From positions 14,031,209 through 14,095,208 of the forward strand of contig CP114482.1 of NCBI GenBank assembly GCA_027186245.1: a DNA stretch of 64,000 nt. The letters are read 5' to 3'. The notes under the pieces were generated by a model that was given only the letters and a program-made list of their open reading frames with translations, had not been told where the DNA came from and ran no database searches. Source of the DNA: Coriaria nepalensis. Lineage: Eukaryota > Streptophyta > Magnoliopsida > Cucurbitales > Coriariaceae. Positions within the stretch are counted from its first letter, which is position 1. Each line of letters opens with the position of its first letter. Shown here piece after piece: positions 11,501 through 24,041 of this stretch. The translations under genes were made by a program, and so were the position numbers.

Positions 11501-13085
11501 GACGTGATTTCAAGGCTAAACAATGGATAGTTTTCATGAATATATCAATTGCAAGTTATGCACAAAAGTCTCGTTTAAAGAGCAAAAATAGAATTCGTTC
11601 GAATTGCTTTCAAAGGATTTGATGACTAGAAGAGACTCAATGACATGATTTTAAGGCTAAAAGAATGCATAGTTCTCCTCAATGGTTGAATTGGAAGTTC
11701 TGAACGAAAGTCGTGTTTGATGTGCCAAAAAATAGAATTCTTTCGAATTACTTTTAATTGATTTAATGACTAGAGAAGACTCAATGACATGATTTTAAGG
11801 CTAAACAAACGCATAATTTCCTTCAATAGATCAATTGCATGTTTTGCACAAAAGTCGTGTTTGAAATGCGAAAATAGAAATCGTTTGAATTGATTTCGAA
11901 TGATTTATTGACTAAAAGTGACTCAATGACATGCTTTTAAGGCAATACAAACGCATAGTTGCCATCAAAATATCTAATGCAAATTATGCACGAAAGTCGT
12001 GGTTCAAGTACGAAAATAGATTTCGTTAGAATTGCTTTGAAATGATTTAATTTCTAGAAGAGACTCAATGACGTGATTTCAAGGCTAAACAATGGATAGT
12101 TTGCTTGAATATATCTATTGCAAGTTATGCACAAAAGTCTCGTTTAAAGAGCAAAAATAGAATTCGTTCGAATTGCTTTCAAATGATTTGATGACTAGAA
12201 GAGACTCAGTGACATGATTTTAAGGCTAAAAGAATGCATAGTTCTCCTCAATGGTTGAATTTGAAGTTCTGAACGAAAGTCGTGTTTGAAGTGCAAAAAA
12301 ATAGAATTCATTCAAATTACTTTTAATTGATTTAAAGACTAGAGAAGACTCAATGACATGATTTTAAGGCTAAACAAACTCATAATTGCCTTCAATATAT
12401 CAATTGCATGTTTTGCACAAAAGTCGTGTTTGAAATGCGAAAGTAGAAATCGTTTGAATTGATTTCGAATGATTTATTGACTAAAAGTGACTCAATGACA
12501 TGATTTTAAGGCTATATAAACGCATAGTTGCCATCAAAAGATCTAATGCAAATTATGCAAGAAAGTCATGGTTCAAGTTCGAAAATAGATTTCGTTCGGA
12601 TTGCTTTGAAATGATTTAATTTCTAGAAGAGACTCAATGACGTGATTTCAACGCTAAACAATGGATAGTTTGCTTGAATATATCTATTGCAAGTTATGGA
12701 CAAAAGTCTCATTTAAAGTGCAAAAATAGAATTCGTTCGAATTGCTTTCAAATGATTTGATGACTAGAAGAGACTCAATGACATGATTTTAAGGCTAAGA
12801 GAATGCATAGTTCTCCTCAATGGTTGAATTGGAAGTTCTGAACGAAAGTCGTGTTTGAAGTGCCAAAAAATAGAATTCTTTCGAATTACTTTTAATTAAT
12901 TTAATGACTAGAGAAGACTCAATGACATGATTTTAAGGCTAAACAAACACATAATTGCCTTCAATAGATCAATTGCATGTTTTGCACAAAAGTCGTGTTT
13001 GAAATGCAAAAATAGAAATCGTTTGAATTGATTTCGAATGATTTATTGACTAAAAGTGACTCAATGACATGATTTTAAGGCTATA
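8533..13085. repeat. Array territory 3: mixed HOR subtypes
   Basis: Eight HORs, with A anchors at 8,557 (the ATCCAATG subtype continuing from the previous block), 9,126, 9,695, 10,265, 10,834, 11,403, 11,972 and 12,541. A single extra G in D near 10,155 (TTTGGAAATG) makes one spacing 570 bp. The GATGTAACGG A subtype seen at 1,729 recurs at 11,403 with an additional CGACAGTCG change. No longer periodicity is obvious here. Apart from satellite monomers I see nothing. Confidence 0.85.
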
Positions 13086-15218
13086 CAAACGCATAGTTGC
13101 CATCAAAAGATCTAATGCAAATTCTGCAAGAAAGTTGTGGTTCAAGTACGAAAATAGATTTCGTTCGAATTGCTTTGAAATGATTTAATTTCTAGAAGAG
13201 ACTCAATGACGTGATTTCAAGGGTAAACAATGTATAGTTTGCTTGAATATATCTATTGCAAGTTATGCACAAAAGTTTCGTTTAAAGAGCAAAAATAGAA
13301 TTCCTTCGAATTGCTTTCAAATGATTTGATGACTAGAATAGACTCAATGACATGATTTTAACGCTAAAATAATGTATTGTTCTCCTCAATGGTTGAATTT
13401 GAAGTTCTGAACGAAAGTCGTGTTTGAAGTGCCAAAAAATAGAATTCTTTCGAATTACTTTTAATTGATTTAATGAATAGAGAAGACTCAATGACATGAT
13501 TTTAAGGCTAAGCAAACGCATAATTGCCTTCAATAGATCAATTGCATGTTTTGCACAAAAGTCGTGTTTGAAATGCGAAAAGAGAAATCGTTTGAATTGA
13601 TTTCGAATGATTTACTGACTAAAAGTGACTCAATGACATGATTTTAAGGCTATACAAACGCATAGTTGCCATCAAAAGATCTAATGCAAATTATGCAAGA
13701 AAGTCATGGTTCAAGTTCGAAAATAGATTTCGTTCGGATTGCTTTGAAATGATTTAATTTCTAGAAGAGACTCAATGACGTGATTTCAAGGGTAAACAAT
13801 GGATAGTTTGCTTGAATATATCTATTGCAAGTTATGCACAAAAGTCTCGTTTAAAGAGCAAAAATAGAATTCGTTCGAATTGCTTTCAAATGATTTGATG
13901 ACAAGAAGAGACTCAATGACATGATTTTAAGTCTTAAAGAATGCATAGTTCTCCTCAATGGTTGAATCGGAAGTTCTAAACGAAAGTCGTGTTTGAAGTG
14001 CCAAAGAATAGAATTCTTTCCAATTACTTTTAATTGATTTAATGACTAGAGAAGACTCAATGACATGATTTGAAGGCTAAACAAACGCATAATTTCCTTC
14101 AATAGATCAATTGCATGTTTTGCACAAAAGTCGTGTTTGAAATGCGAAAATAGAAATCGTTTGAATTGATTTCGAATGATTTATTGACTAAAAGTGACTG
14201 AATGACATGATTTTAAGGCTATACAAACGCATAGTTGCCATCAAAAGATCTAATGCAAATTATGCAAGAAAGTTGTGGTTCAAGTACGAAAATAGATTTC
14301 GTTCGAATTGCTTTGAAATGATTTAATTTCTAGAAGAGAGTCAATGACGTGATTTCAAGGGTAAACAATGGATAGTTTGCTTGAATATATCTATTGCAAG
14401 TTATGCACAAAAGTCTCGTTTAAAGAGCAAAAATAGAATTCCTTCGAATTGCTTTCAAATGATTTGATGTCTAGAAGAGACTCAATGACATGATTTTAAG
14501 GCTAAAAGAATGCATAGTTCACCTCAATGGTTGAATTGGAAGTTCTGAACGAAAGTCGTGTTTGAAGTGCCAAAAAATAGAATTCTTTCGAATTACTTTT
14601 AATTGATTTAATGACTAGAGAAGACTCAATGACATGATTTTAAGGCTAAACAAACGCATAATTTCCTTCAATAGATCAATTGCATGTTTTGCACAAAAGT
14701 CGTGTTTGAAATGCGAAAATAGAAATCGTTTGAATTGATTTCGAATGATTTATTGACTAAAAGTGACTCAATGACATGCTTTTAAGGCAATACAAACGCA
14801 TAGTTGCCATCAAAATATCTAATGCAAATTATGCACGAAAGTCGTGGTTCAAGTACGAAAATAGATTTCGTTCGAATTGCTTTGAAATGATTTAATTTTT
14901 TGAAGAGACTCAATGACGTGATTTCAAGGCTAACAATGGATAGTTTTCATGAATATATCAATTGCAAGTTATGCACAAAAGTCTCATTTAAAGTGCAAAA
15001 ATAGAATTCGTTCGAATTGCTTTCAAATGATTTGATGACTAGAAGAGACTTAATGACATGATTTTAAGGCTAAAAGAATGCATAGTTCTCCTCAATGGTT
15101 GAATTGGAAGTTCTGAACGAAAGTCGTGTTTGAAGTGCCAAAAAATAGAATTCTTTCGAATTACTTTTAATTAATTTAATGACTAGAGAAGACTCAATGA
15201 CATGATTTTAAAGCTAAA
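13086..15218. repeat. 2.13-kb segment, first copy (paired with 18,350-20,483)
   Basis: HORs anchored at 13,110, 13,679, 14,248 and 14,817 correspond to those at 18,374, 18,943, 19,512 and 20,081, a shift of 5,264 bp. That distance equals nine HORs plus one extra monomer. Shared private markers include ATTCTGCAAGAAAGTTG, TAATGTATTG, GATGTCTAGAAG and GTTCACCTC. The first copy has its own small changes, such as GCTAACAATGG (one A lost, near 14,932) and ACTAGAATAG near 13,335. It ends where the supernumerary C monomer begins. Confidence 0.8.
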
Positions 15219-15362
15219 CAAATGCATAGTTCTCCTCAACGGTTGAATTGGAAGTTCTGAACGAAAGTCGTGTTTGAAGTGCCAAAAAATAGAATTCTTT
15301 CGAATTACTTTTAATTGATTTAATGACTAGAGAAGACTCAATGACATGATTTTAAGGCTAAA
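15219..15362 (+). repeat. Supernumerary C monomer (pentameric HOR), copy 1
   Basis: After a normal C, a D-like start (CAAATGCATA) switches straight into C sequence (GTTCTCCTCAACGG). This gives order A-B-C-C-D and an A-to-A spacing of 712 bp (14,817 to 15,529) in place of 569. The extra monomer is 144 bp. The switch lies within the ATGCATA stretch shared by C and similar to D, as expected for out-of-register crossing over between C and D. Confidence 0.9.
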
Positions 15363-18349
15363 CAAACGCATAATTTCCTTCAATAGATCAATTGCATGTT
15401 TTGCACAAAAGTCGTGTTTGAAATGCGAAAATAGAAATCGTTTGAATTGATTTCGAATGATTTATTGACTACAAATGACTCAATGACATGATTTTAAGGC
15501 TATACAAACGCATAGTTGCCATGAAAAGATGTAACGGAAATTATGCACGACAGTCGTGGTTCAAGTACGAAAATAGATTTCGTTCGAATTGCTTTGAAAT
15601 GATTTAATTTTTTGAAGAGACTCAATGACGTGATTTCAAGGCTAAACAATGGATAGTTTTCATGAATATATCAATTGCAAGTTATGCACAAAAGTCTCGT
15701 TTAAAGAGCAAAAATAGAATTCGTTCGAATTGCTTTCAAATGATTTGATGACTAGAAGAGACTCAATGACATGATTTTAAGTCTAAAAGAATGCATAGTT
15801 CTCCTCAATGGTTGAATCGGAAGTTCTAAACGAAAGTCGTGTTTGAAGTGCCAAAGAATAGAATTCTTTCCAATTACTTTTAATTGTTTTAATGACTAGA
15901 GAAGACTCAATGACATGATTTGAAGGCTAAACAAACGCATAATTTCCTTCAATAGATCAATTGCATGTTTTGCACAAAAGTCGTGTTTGAAATGCGAAAA
16001 TAGAAATCGTTTGAATTGATTTCGAATGATTTATTGACTAAAAGTGACTCAATGACATGCTTTTAAGGCTATACAAACGCCTAGTTGCCATCAAAATATC
16101 CAATGCAAATTATGCACGAAAGTCGTGGTTCAAGTACGAAAACAGATTTCGTTAGAATTGGTTTGAAATGATTTAATTTCTAGAAGAGAATCAATGACGT
16201 GATTTCAAGGCTAAACAATGGATAGTTTGCTTGAATATATCTATTGCAAGTTATGCACAAAAGTCTCGTTTAAAGAGCAAAAATAGAATTCGTTCGAATT
16301 GCTTTCAAATGATTTGATGACTAGAAGAGACTCAATGACATGATTTTAAGGCTAAAAGAATGCATAGTTCTCCTCAATGGTTGAATTGGAAGTTCTGAAC
16401 GAAAGTCGTGTTTGAAGTGCCAAAAAATAGAATTCTTTCGAATTACTTTTAATTGATTTAATGACTAGAGAAGACTCAATGACATGATTTTAAGGCTAAA
16501 CAAACGCATAATTTCCTTCAATAGATCAATTGCATGTTTTGCACAAAAGTCGTGTTTGAAATGCGAAAATAGAAATCGTTTGAATTGATTTCGAATGATT
16601 TATTGACTAAAAGTGACTCAATGACATGCTTTTAAGGCAATACAAACGCATAGTTGCCATCAAAATATCTAATGCAAATTATGCACGAAAGTCGTGGTTC
16701 AAGTACGAAAATAGATTTCGTTAGAATTGCTTTGAAATGATTTAATTTCTAGAAGAGACTCAATGACGTGATTTCAAGGGTAAACAATGGATAGTTTGCT
16801 TGAATATATCTATTGCAAGTTATGCACAAAAGTCTCGTTTAAAGAGCAAAAATAGAATTCGTTCGAATTGCTTTCAAATGATTTGATGACTAGAAGAGAC
16901 TCAGTGACATGATTTTAAGGCTAAAAGAATGCATAGTTCTCCTCAATGGTTGAATTTGAAGTTCTGAACGAAAGTCGTGTTTGAAGTGCAAAAAAATAGA
17001 ATTCATTCAAATTACTTTTAATTGATTTAAAGACTAGAGAAGACTCAATGACATGATTTTAAGGCTAAACAAACTCATAATTGCCTTCAATATATCAATT
17101 GCATGTTTTGCACAAAAGTCGTGTTTGAAATGCGAAAAGAGAAATCGTTTGAATTGATTTCGAATGATTTACTGACTAAAAGTGACTCAATGACATGATT
17201 TTAAGGCTATACAAACGCATAGTTGCCATCAAAAGATCTAATGCAAATTATGCAAGAAAGTCATGGTTCAAGTTCGAAAATAGATTTCGTTCGGATTGCT
17301 TTGAAATGATTTAATTTCTAGAAGAGACTCAATGACGTGATTTCAACGCTAAACAATGGATAGTTTGCTTGAATATATCTATTGCAAGTTATGCACAAAA
17401 GTCTCGTTTAAAGAGCAAAAATAGAATTCGTTCGAATTGCTTTCAAATGATTTGATGACAAGAAGAGACTCAATGACATGATTTTAAGTCTTAAAGAATG
17501 CATAGTTCTCCTCAATGGTTGAATCGGAAGTTCTAAACGAAAGTCGTGTTTGAAGTGCCAAAGAATAGAATTCTTTCCAATTACTTTTAATTGATTTAAT
17601 GACTAGAGAAGACTCAATGACATGATTTGAAGGCTAAACAAACGCATAATTTCCTTCAATAGATCAATTGCATGTTTTGCACAAAAGTCGTGTTTGAAAT
17701 GCGAAAATAGAAATCGTTTGAATTGATTTCGAATGATTTATTGACTAAAAGTGACTGAATGACATGATTTTAAGGCTATACAAACGCATAGTTGCCATCA
17801 AAAGATCTAATGCAAATTATGCAAGAAAGTTGTGGTTCAAGTACGAAAATAGATTTCGTTCGAATTGCTTTGAAATGATTTAATTTCTAGAAGAGAGTCA
17901 ATGACGTGATTTCAAGGGTAAACAATGGATAGTTTGCTTGAATATATCTATTGCAAGTTATGCACAAAAGTCTCGTTTAAAGAGCAAAAATAGAATTCCT
18001 TCGAATTGCTTTCAAATGATTTGATGTCTAGAAGAGACTCAATGACATGATTTTAAGGCTAAAAGAATGCATAGTTCACCTCAATGGTTGAATTGGAAGT
18101 TCTGAACGAAAGTCGTGTTTGAAGTGCCAAAAAATAGAATTCTTTCGAATTACTTTTAATTGATTTAATGACTAGAGAAGACTCAATGACATGATTTTAA
18201 GGCTAAACAAACGCATAATTTCCTTCAATAGATCAATTGCATGTTTTGCACAAAAGTCGTGTTTGAAATGCAAAAATAGAAATCGTTTGAATTGATTTCG
18301 AATGATTTATTGACTAAAAGTGACTCAATGACATGATTTTAAGGCTATA
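15363..18349. repeat. Intervening HORs with partial copies of flanking haplotypes
   Basis: HOR anchors are at 15,529 (GATGTAACGG subtype with CGACAGTCG, as at 11,403), 16,098 (ATCCAATG/AACAGATTTCG, as in the 5-9 kb territory), 16,667, 17,236 and 17,805. The last two closely match the pair at 13,679/14,248 and again the pair at 18,943/19,512. That two-HOR haplotype therefore occurs three times in this part of the window. The stretch is a mosaic of haplotypes and contains no other sequence. Confidence 0.8.
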
Positions 18350-20483
18350 CAAACGCATAGTTGCCATCAAAAGATCTAATGCAAATTCTGCAAGAAAGTT
18401 GTGGTTCAAGTACGAAAATAGATTTCGTTCGAATTGCTTTGAAATGATTTAATTTCTAGAAGAGACTCAATGACGTGATTTCAAGGGTAAACAATGGATA
18501 GTTTGCTTGAATATATCTATTGCAAGTTATGCACAAAAGTTTCGTTTAAAGAGCAAAAATAGAATTCCTTCGAATTGCTTTCAAATGATTTGGTGACTAG
18601 AAGAGACTCAATGACATGATTTTAACGCTAAAATAATGTATTGTTCTCCTCAATGGTTGAATTTGAAGTTCTGAACGAAAGTCGTGTTTGAAGTGCCAAA
18701 AAATAGAATTCTTTCGAATTACTTTTAATTGATTTAATGAATAGAGAAGACTCAATGACATGATTTTAAGGCTAAGCAAACGCATAATTGCCTTCAATAG
18801 ATCAATTGCATGTTTTGCACAAAAGTCGTGTTTGAAATGCGAAAAGAGAAATCGTTTGAATTGATTTCGAATGATTTACTGACTAAAAGTGACTCAATGA
18901 CATGATTTTAAGGCTATACAAACGCATAGTTGCCATCAAAAGATCTAATGCAAATTATGCAAGAAAGTCATGGTTCAAGTTCGAAAATAGATTTCGTTCG
19001 GATTGCTTTGAAATGATTTAATTTCTAGAAGAGACTCAATGACGTGATTTCAAGGGTAAACAATGGATAGTTTGCTTGAATATATCTATTGCAAGTTATG
19101 CACAAAAGTCTCGTTTAAAGAGCAAAAATAGAATTCGTTCGAATTGCTTTCAAATGATTTGATGACAAGAAGAGACTCAATGACATGATTTTAAGTCTTA
19201 AAGAATGCATAGTTCTCCTCAATGGTTGAATCGGAAGTTCTAAACGAAAGTCGTGTTTGAAGTGCCAAAGAATACAATTCTTTCCAATTACTTTTAATTG
19301 ATTTAATGACTAGAGAAGACTCAATGACATGATTTGAAGGCTAAACAAACGCATAATTTCCTTCAATAGATCAATTGCATGTTTTGCACAAAAGTCGTGT
19401 TTGAAATGCGAAAATAGAAATCGTTTGAATTGATTTCGAATGATTTATTGACTAAAAGTGACTGAATGACATGATTTTAAGGCTATACAAACGCATAGTT
19501 GCCATCAAAAGATCTAATGCAAATTATGCAAGAAAGTTGTGGTTCAAGTACGAAAATAGATTTCGTTCGAATTGCTTTGAAATGATTTAATTTCTAGAAG
19601 AGAGTCAATGACGTGATTTCAAGGGTAAACAATGGATAGTTTGCTTGAATATATCTATTGCAAGTTATGCACAAAAGTCTCGTTTAAAGAGCAAAAATAG
19701 AATTCCTTCGAATTGCTTTCAAATGATTTGATGTCTAGAAGAGACTCAATGACATGATTTTAAGGCTAAAAGAATGCATAGTTCACCTCGATGGTTGAAT
19801 TGGAAGTTCTGAACGAAAGTCGTGTTTGAAGTGCCAAAAAATAGAATTCTTTCGAATTACTTTTAATTGATTTAATGACTAGAGAAGACTCAATGACATG
19901 ATTTTAAGGCTAAACAAACGCATAATTTCCTTCAATAGATCAATTGCATGTTTTGCACAAAAGTCGTGTTTGAAATGCGAAAATAGAAATCGTTTGAATT
20001 GATTTCGAATGATTTATTGACTAAAAGTGACTCAATGACATGCTTTTAAGGCAATACAAACGCATAGTTGCCATCAAAATATCTAATGCAAATTATGCAC
20101 GAAAGTCGTGGTTCAAGTACGAAAATAGATTTCGTTCGAATTGCTTTGAAATGATTTAATTTTTTGAAGAGACTCAATGACGTGATTTCAAGGCTAAACA
20201 ATGGATAGTTTTCATGAATATATCAATTGCAAGTTATGCACAAAAGTCTCATTTAAAGTGCAAAAATAGAATTCGTTCGAATTGCTTTCAAATGATTTGA
20301 TGACTAGAAGAGACTTAATGACATGATTTTAAGGCTAAAAGAATGCATAGTTCTCCTCAATGGTTGAATTGGAAGTTCTGAACGAAAGTCGTGTTTGAAG
20401 TGCCAAAAAATAGAATTCTTTCGAATTACTTTTAATTAATTTAATGACTAGAGAAGACTCAATGACATGATTTTAAGGCTAAA
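18350..20483. repeat. 2.13-kb segment, second copy
   Basis: This is the partner of 13,086-15,218, with the same succession of private variants. It lacks the extra C monomer at its end and continues into a normal D. The final HOR here (anchor 20,081) has TTTTTTGAAGAGAC in A, TTTTCATGAATATATCAATT in B and AGACTTAATGAC, and it seeds the next series of duplications. Confidence 0.8.
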
Positions 20484-23470
20484 CAAATGCATAATTGCCT
20501 TCAATAGATCAATGGCATGTTTTGCACAAAAGTCGTGTTTGAAATGCGAAAAGAGAAATCGTTTGAATTGATTTCGAATGATTTACTGACTAAAAGTGAC
20601 TCAATGACATGATTTTAAGGCTATACAAACGCATAGTTGCCATCAAAAGATCTAATGCAAATTGTGCAAGAAAGTCGTGGTTCAAGTACGAAAATAGATT
20701 TCGTTCGAATTGCTTTGAAATGATTTAATTTCTAGAAGAGACTCAATGACGTGATTTCAAGGGTAAACAATGGATAGTTTGCTTGAATATATCTATTGCA
20801 AGTTATGCACAAAAGTCTCGTTTAAAGAGCAAAAATAGAATTCCTTCGAATTGCTTTCAAATGATTTGATGACTAGAAGAGACTCAATGACATGATTTTA
20901 ACGCTAAAATAATGTATAGTTCTCCTCAATGGTTGAATTTGAATTTCTGAACGAAAGTCGTGTTTGAAGTGCCAAAAAATAGAATTCTTTCGAATTACTT
21001 TTAATTGATTTAATGACTAGAGAAGACTCAATGACATGATTTTAAGGCTAAGCAAACGCATAATTGCCTTCAATAGATCAATTGCATGTTTTGCACAAAA
21101 GTCGTGTTTGAAATGCGAAAAGAGAAATCGTTTGAATTGATTTCAAATGATTTACTGACTAAAAGTGACTCAATGACATGATTTTAAGGCTATACAAACG
21201 CATAGGTGCCATCAAAAGATCTAATGCAAATTATGCAAGAAAGTCATGGTTCAAGTTCGAAAATAGATTTCGTTCGGATTGCTTTGAAATGATTTAATTT
21301 CTACAAGAGACTCAATGACGTGATTTCAAGGGTAAACAATGGATAGTTTGCTTGAATATATCTATTGGAAGTTATGCACAAAAGTCTCGTTTAAAGAGCA
21401 AAAATAGAATTCGTTCGAATTGCTTTCAAATGATTTGATGACAAGAAGAGACTCAATGACATGATTTTAAGTCTAAAAGAATGCATAGTTCTCCTCAATG
21501 GTTGAATCGGAAGTTGTAAACGAAAGTCGTGTTTGAAGTGCCAAAGAATAGAATTCTTTCCAATTACTTTTAATTGATTTAATGACTAGAGAAGACTCAA
21601 TGACATGATTTGAAGGCTAAACAAACGCATAATTTCCTTCAATAGATCAATTGCATGTTTTGCACAAAAGTCGTGTTTGAAATGCGAAAATAGAAATCGT
21701 TTGAATTGATTTCGAATGATTTATTGACTAAAAGTGACTCAATGACATGCTTTTAAGGCAATACAAACGCATAGTTGCCATCAAAATATCTAATGCAAAT
21801 TATGCACGAAAGTCGTGGTTCAAGTACGAAAATAGATTTCGTTCGAATTGCTTTGAAATGATTTAATTTTTTGAAGAGACTCAATGACGTGATTTCAAGG
21901 CTAAACAATGGATAGTTTTCATGAATATATCAATTGCAAGTTATGCACAAAAGTCTCATTTAAAGTGCAAAAATAGAATTCGTTCGAATTGCTTTCAAAT
22001 GATTTGATGACTAGAAGAGACTTAATGACATGATTTTAAGGCTAAAAGAATGCATAGTTCTCCTCAATGGTTGAATTGGAAGTTCTGAACGAAAGTCGTG
22101 TTTGAAGTGCCAAAAAATAGAATTCTTTCGAATTACTTTTAATTAATTTAATGACTAGAGAAGACTCAATGACATGATTTTAAGGCTAAACAAATGCATA
22201 ATTGCCTTCAATAGATCAATGGCATGTTTTGCACAAAAGTCGTGTTTGAAATGCGAAAAGAGAAATCGTTTGAATTGATTTCGAATGATTTACTGACTAA
22301 AAGTGACTCAATGACATGATTTTAAGGCTATACAAACGCATAGTTGCCATCAAAAGATCTAATGCAAATTGTGCAAGAAAGTCGTGGTTCAAGTACGAAA
22401 ATAGATTTCGTTCGAATTGCTTTGAAATGATTTAATTTCTAGAAGAGACTCAATGACGTGATTTCAAGGGTAAACAATGGATAGTTTGCTTGAATATATC
22501 TATTGCAAGTTATGCACAAAAGTCTCGTTTAAAGAGCAAAAATAGAATTCCTTCGAATTGCTTTCAAATGATTTGATGACTAGAAGAGACTCAATGACAT
22601 GATTTTAACGCTAAAATAATGTATAGTTCTCCTCAATGGTTGAATTTGAATTTCTGAACGAAAGTCGTGTTTGAAGTGCCAAAAAATAGAATTCTTTCGA
22701 ATTACTTTTAATTGATTTAATGACTAGAGAAGACTCAATGACATGATTTTAAGGCTAAGCAAACGCATAATTGCCTTCAATAGATCAATTGCATGTTTTG
22801 CACAAAAGTCGTGTTTGAAATGCGAAAAGAGAAATCGTTTGAATTGATTTCAAATGATTTACTGACTAAAAGTGACTCAATGACATGATTTTAAGGCTAT
22901 ACAAACGCATAGGTGCCATCAAAAGATCTAATGCAAATTATGCAAGAAAGTCATGGTTCAAGTTCGAAAATAGATTTCGTTCGGATTGCTTTGAAATGAT
23001 TTAATTTCTACAAGAGACTCAATGACGTGATTTCAAGGGTAAACAATGGATAGTTTGCTTGAATATATCTATTGGAAGTTATGCACAAAAGTCTCGTTTA
23101 AAGAGCAAAAATAGAATTCGTTCGAATTGCTTTCAAATGATTTGATGACAAGAAGAGACTCAATGACATGATTTTAAGTCTAAAAGAATGCATAGTTCTC
23201 CTCAATGGTTGAATCGGAAGTTGTAAACGAAAGTCGTGTTTGAAGTGCCAAAGAATAGAATTCTTTCCAATTACTTTTAATTGATTTAATGACTAGAGAA
23301 GACTCAATGACATGATTTGAAGGCTAAACAAACGCATAATTTCCTTCAATAGATCAATTGCATGTTTTGCACAAAAGTCGTGTTTGAAATGCGAAAATAG
23401 AAATCGTTTGAATTGATTTCGAATGATTTATTGACTAAAAGTGACTCAATGACATGCTTTTAAGGCAATA
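20057..23470. repeat. Two tandem copies of a 1,707-bp three-HOR block
   Basis: Copy 1 is 20,057-21,763 and copy 2 is 21,764-23,470, with anchors 20,081/20,650/21,219 and 21,788/22,357/22,926. Markers recurring at 1,707 bp include AATGTATAG at 20,911 and 22,618, TTTGAATTTCTG, GATCAATGGCATG and TATTGGAAGTTATG. I saw no indels between the copies and very few substitutions on reading, so the duplication is recent or strongly homogenised. Confidence 0.87.
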
Positions 23471-23897
23471 CAAACGCATAGTTGCCATCAAAATATCTAA
23501 TGCAAATTATGCACGAAAGTCGTGGTTCAAGTACGAAAATAGATTTCGTTCGAATTGCTTTGAAATGATTTAATTTTTTGAAGAGACTCAATGACGTGAT
23601 TTCAAGGCTAAACAATGGATAGTTTTCATGAATATATCAATTGCAAGTTATGCACAAAAGTCTCATTTAAAGTGCAAAAATAGAATTCGTTCGAATTGCT
23701 TTCAAATGATTTGATGACTAGAAGAGACTTAATGACATGATTTTAAGGCTAAAAGAATGCATAGTTCTCCTCAATGGTTGAATTGGAAGTTCTGAACGAA
23801 AGTCGTGTTTGAAGTGCCAAAAAATAGAATTCTTTCGAATTACCTTTAATTAATTTAATGACTAGAGAAGACTCAATGACATGATTTTAAGGCTAAA

Positions 23898-24041
23898 CAA
23901 ATGCATAGTTCTCCTCATTGGTTGAATTGGAAGTTCTGAACGAAAGTCGTGTTTGAAGTGCCAAAAAATAGAATTCTTTCGAATTACTTTTAATTGATTT
24001 AATGACTAGAGAAGACTCAATGACATGATTTTAAGGCTAAA
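23898..24041 (+). repeat. Supernumerary C monomer, copy 2
   Basis: A 144-bp extra C entered through a D-like start (CAAATGCATA) and continuing GTTCTCCTCATTGG. The A anchors flanking it are 713 bp apart (23,495 and 24,208). It has the same junction as the one at 15,219 and the same upstream haplotype (TTTTTTGAAGAG in A, CTCATTTAAAGTGC in B), but CATTGG replaces CAACGG. Confidence 0.9.

Noticed and set aside
13333..13533. Identical 66-codon open frame also at 18,597-18,797 and 28,944-29,144 (minus strand)
   Set aside because: Identity at three sites follows from the shared satellite haplotype (the C with TAATGTATTG and its neighbours), not from protein conservation. The frame spans the monomer boundaries, and the repeated LLSLKIMSLSL-like pattern mirrors the conserved 28-bp block.
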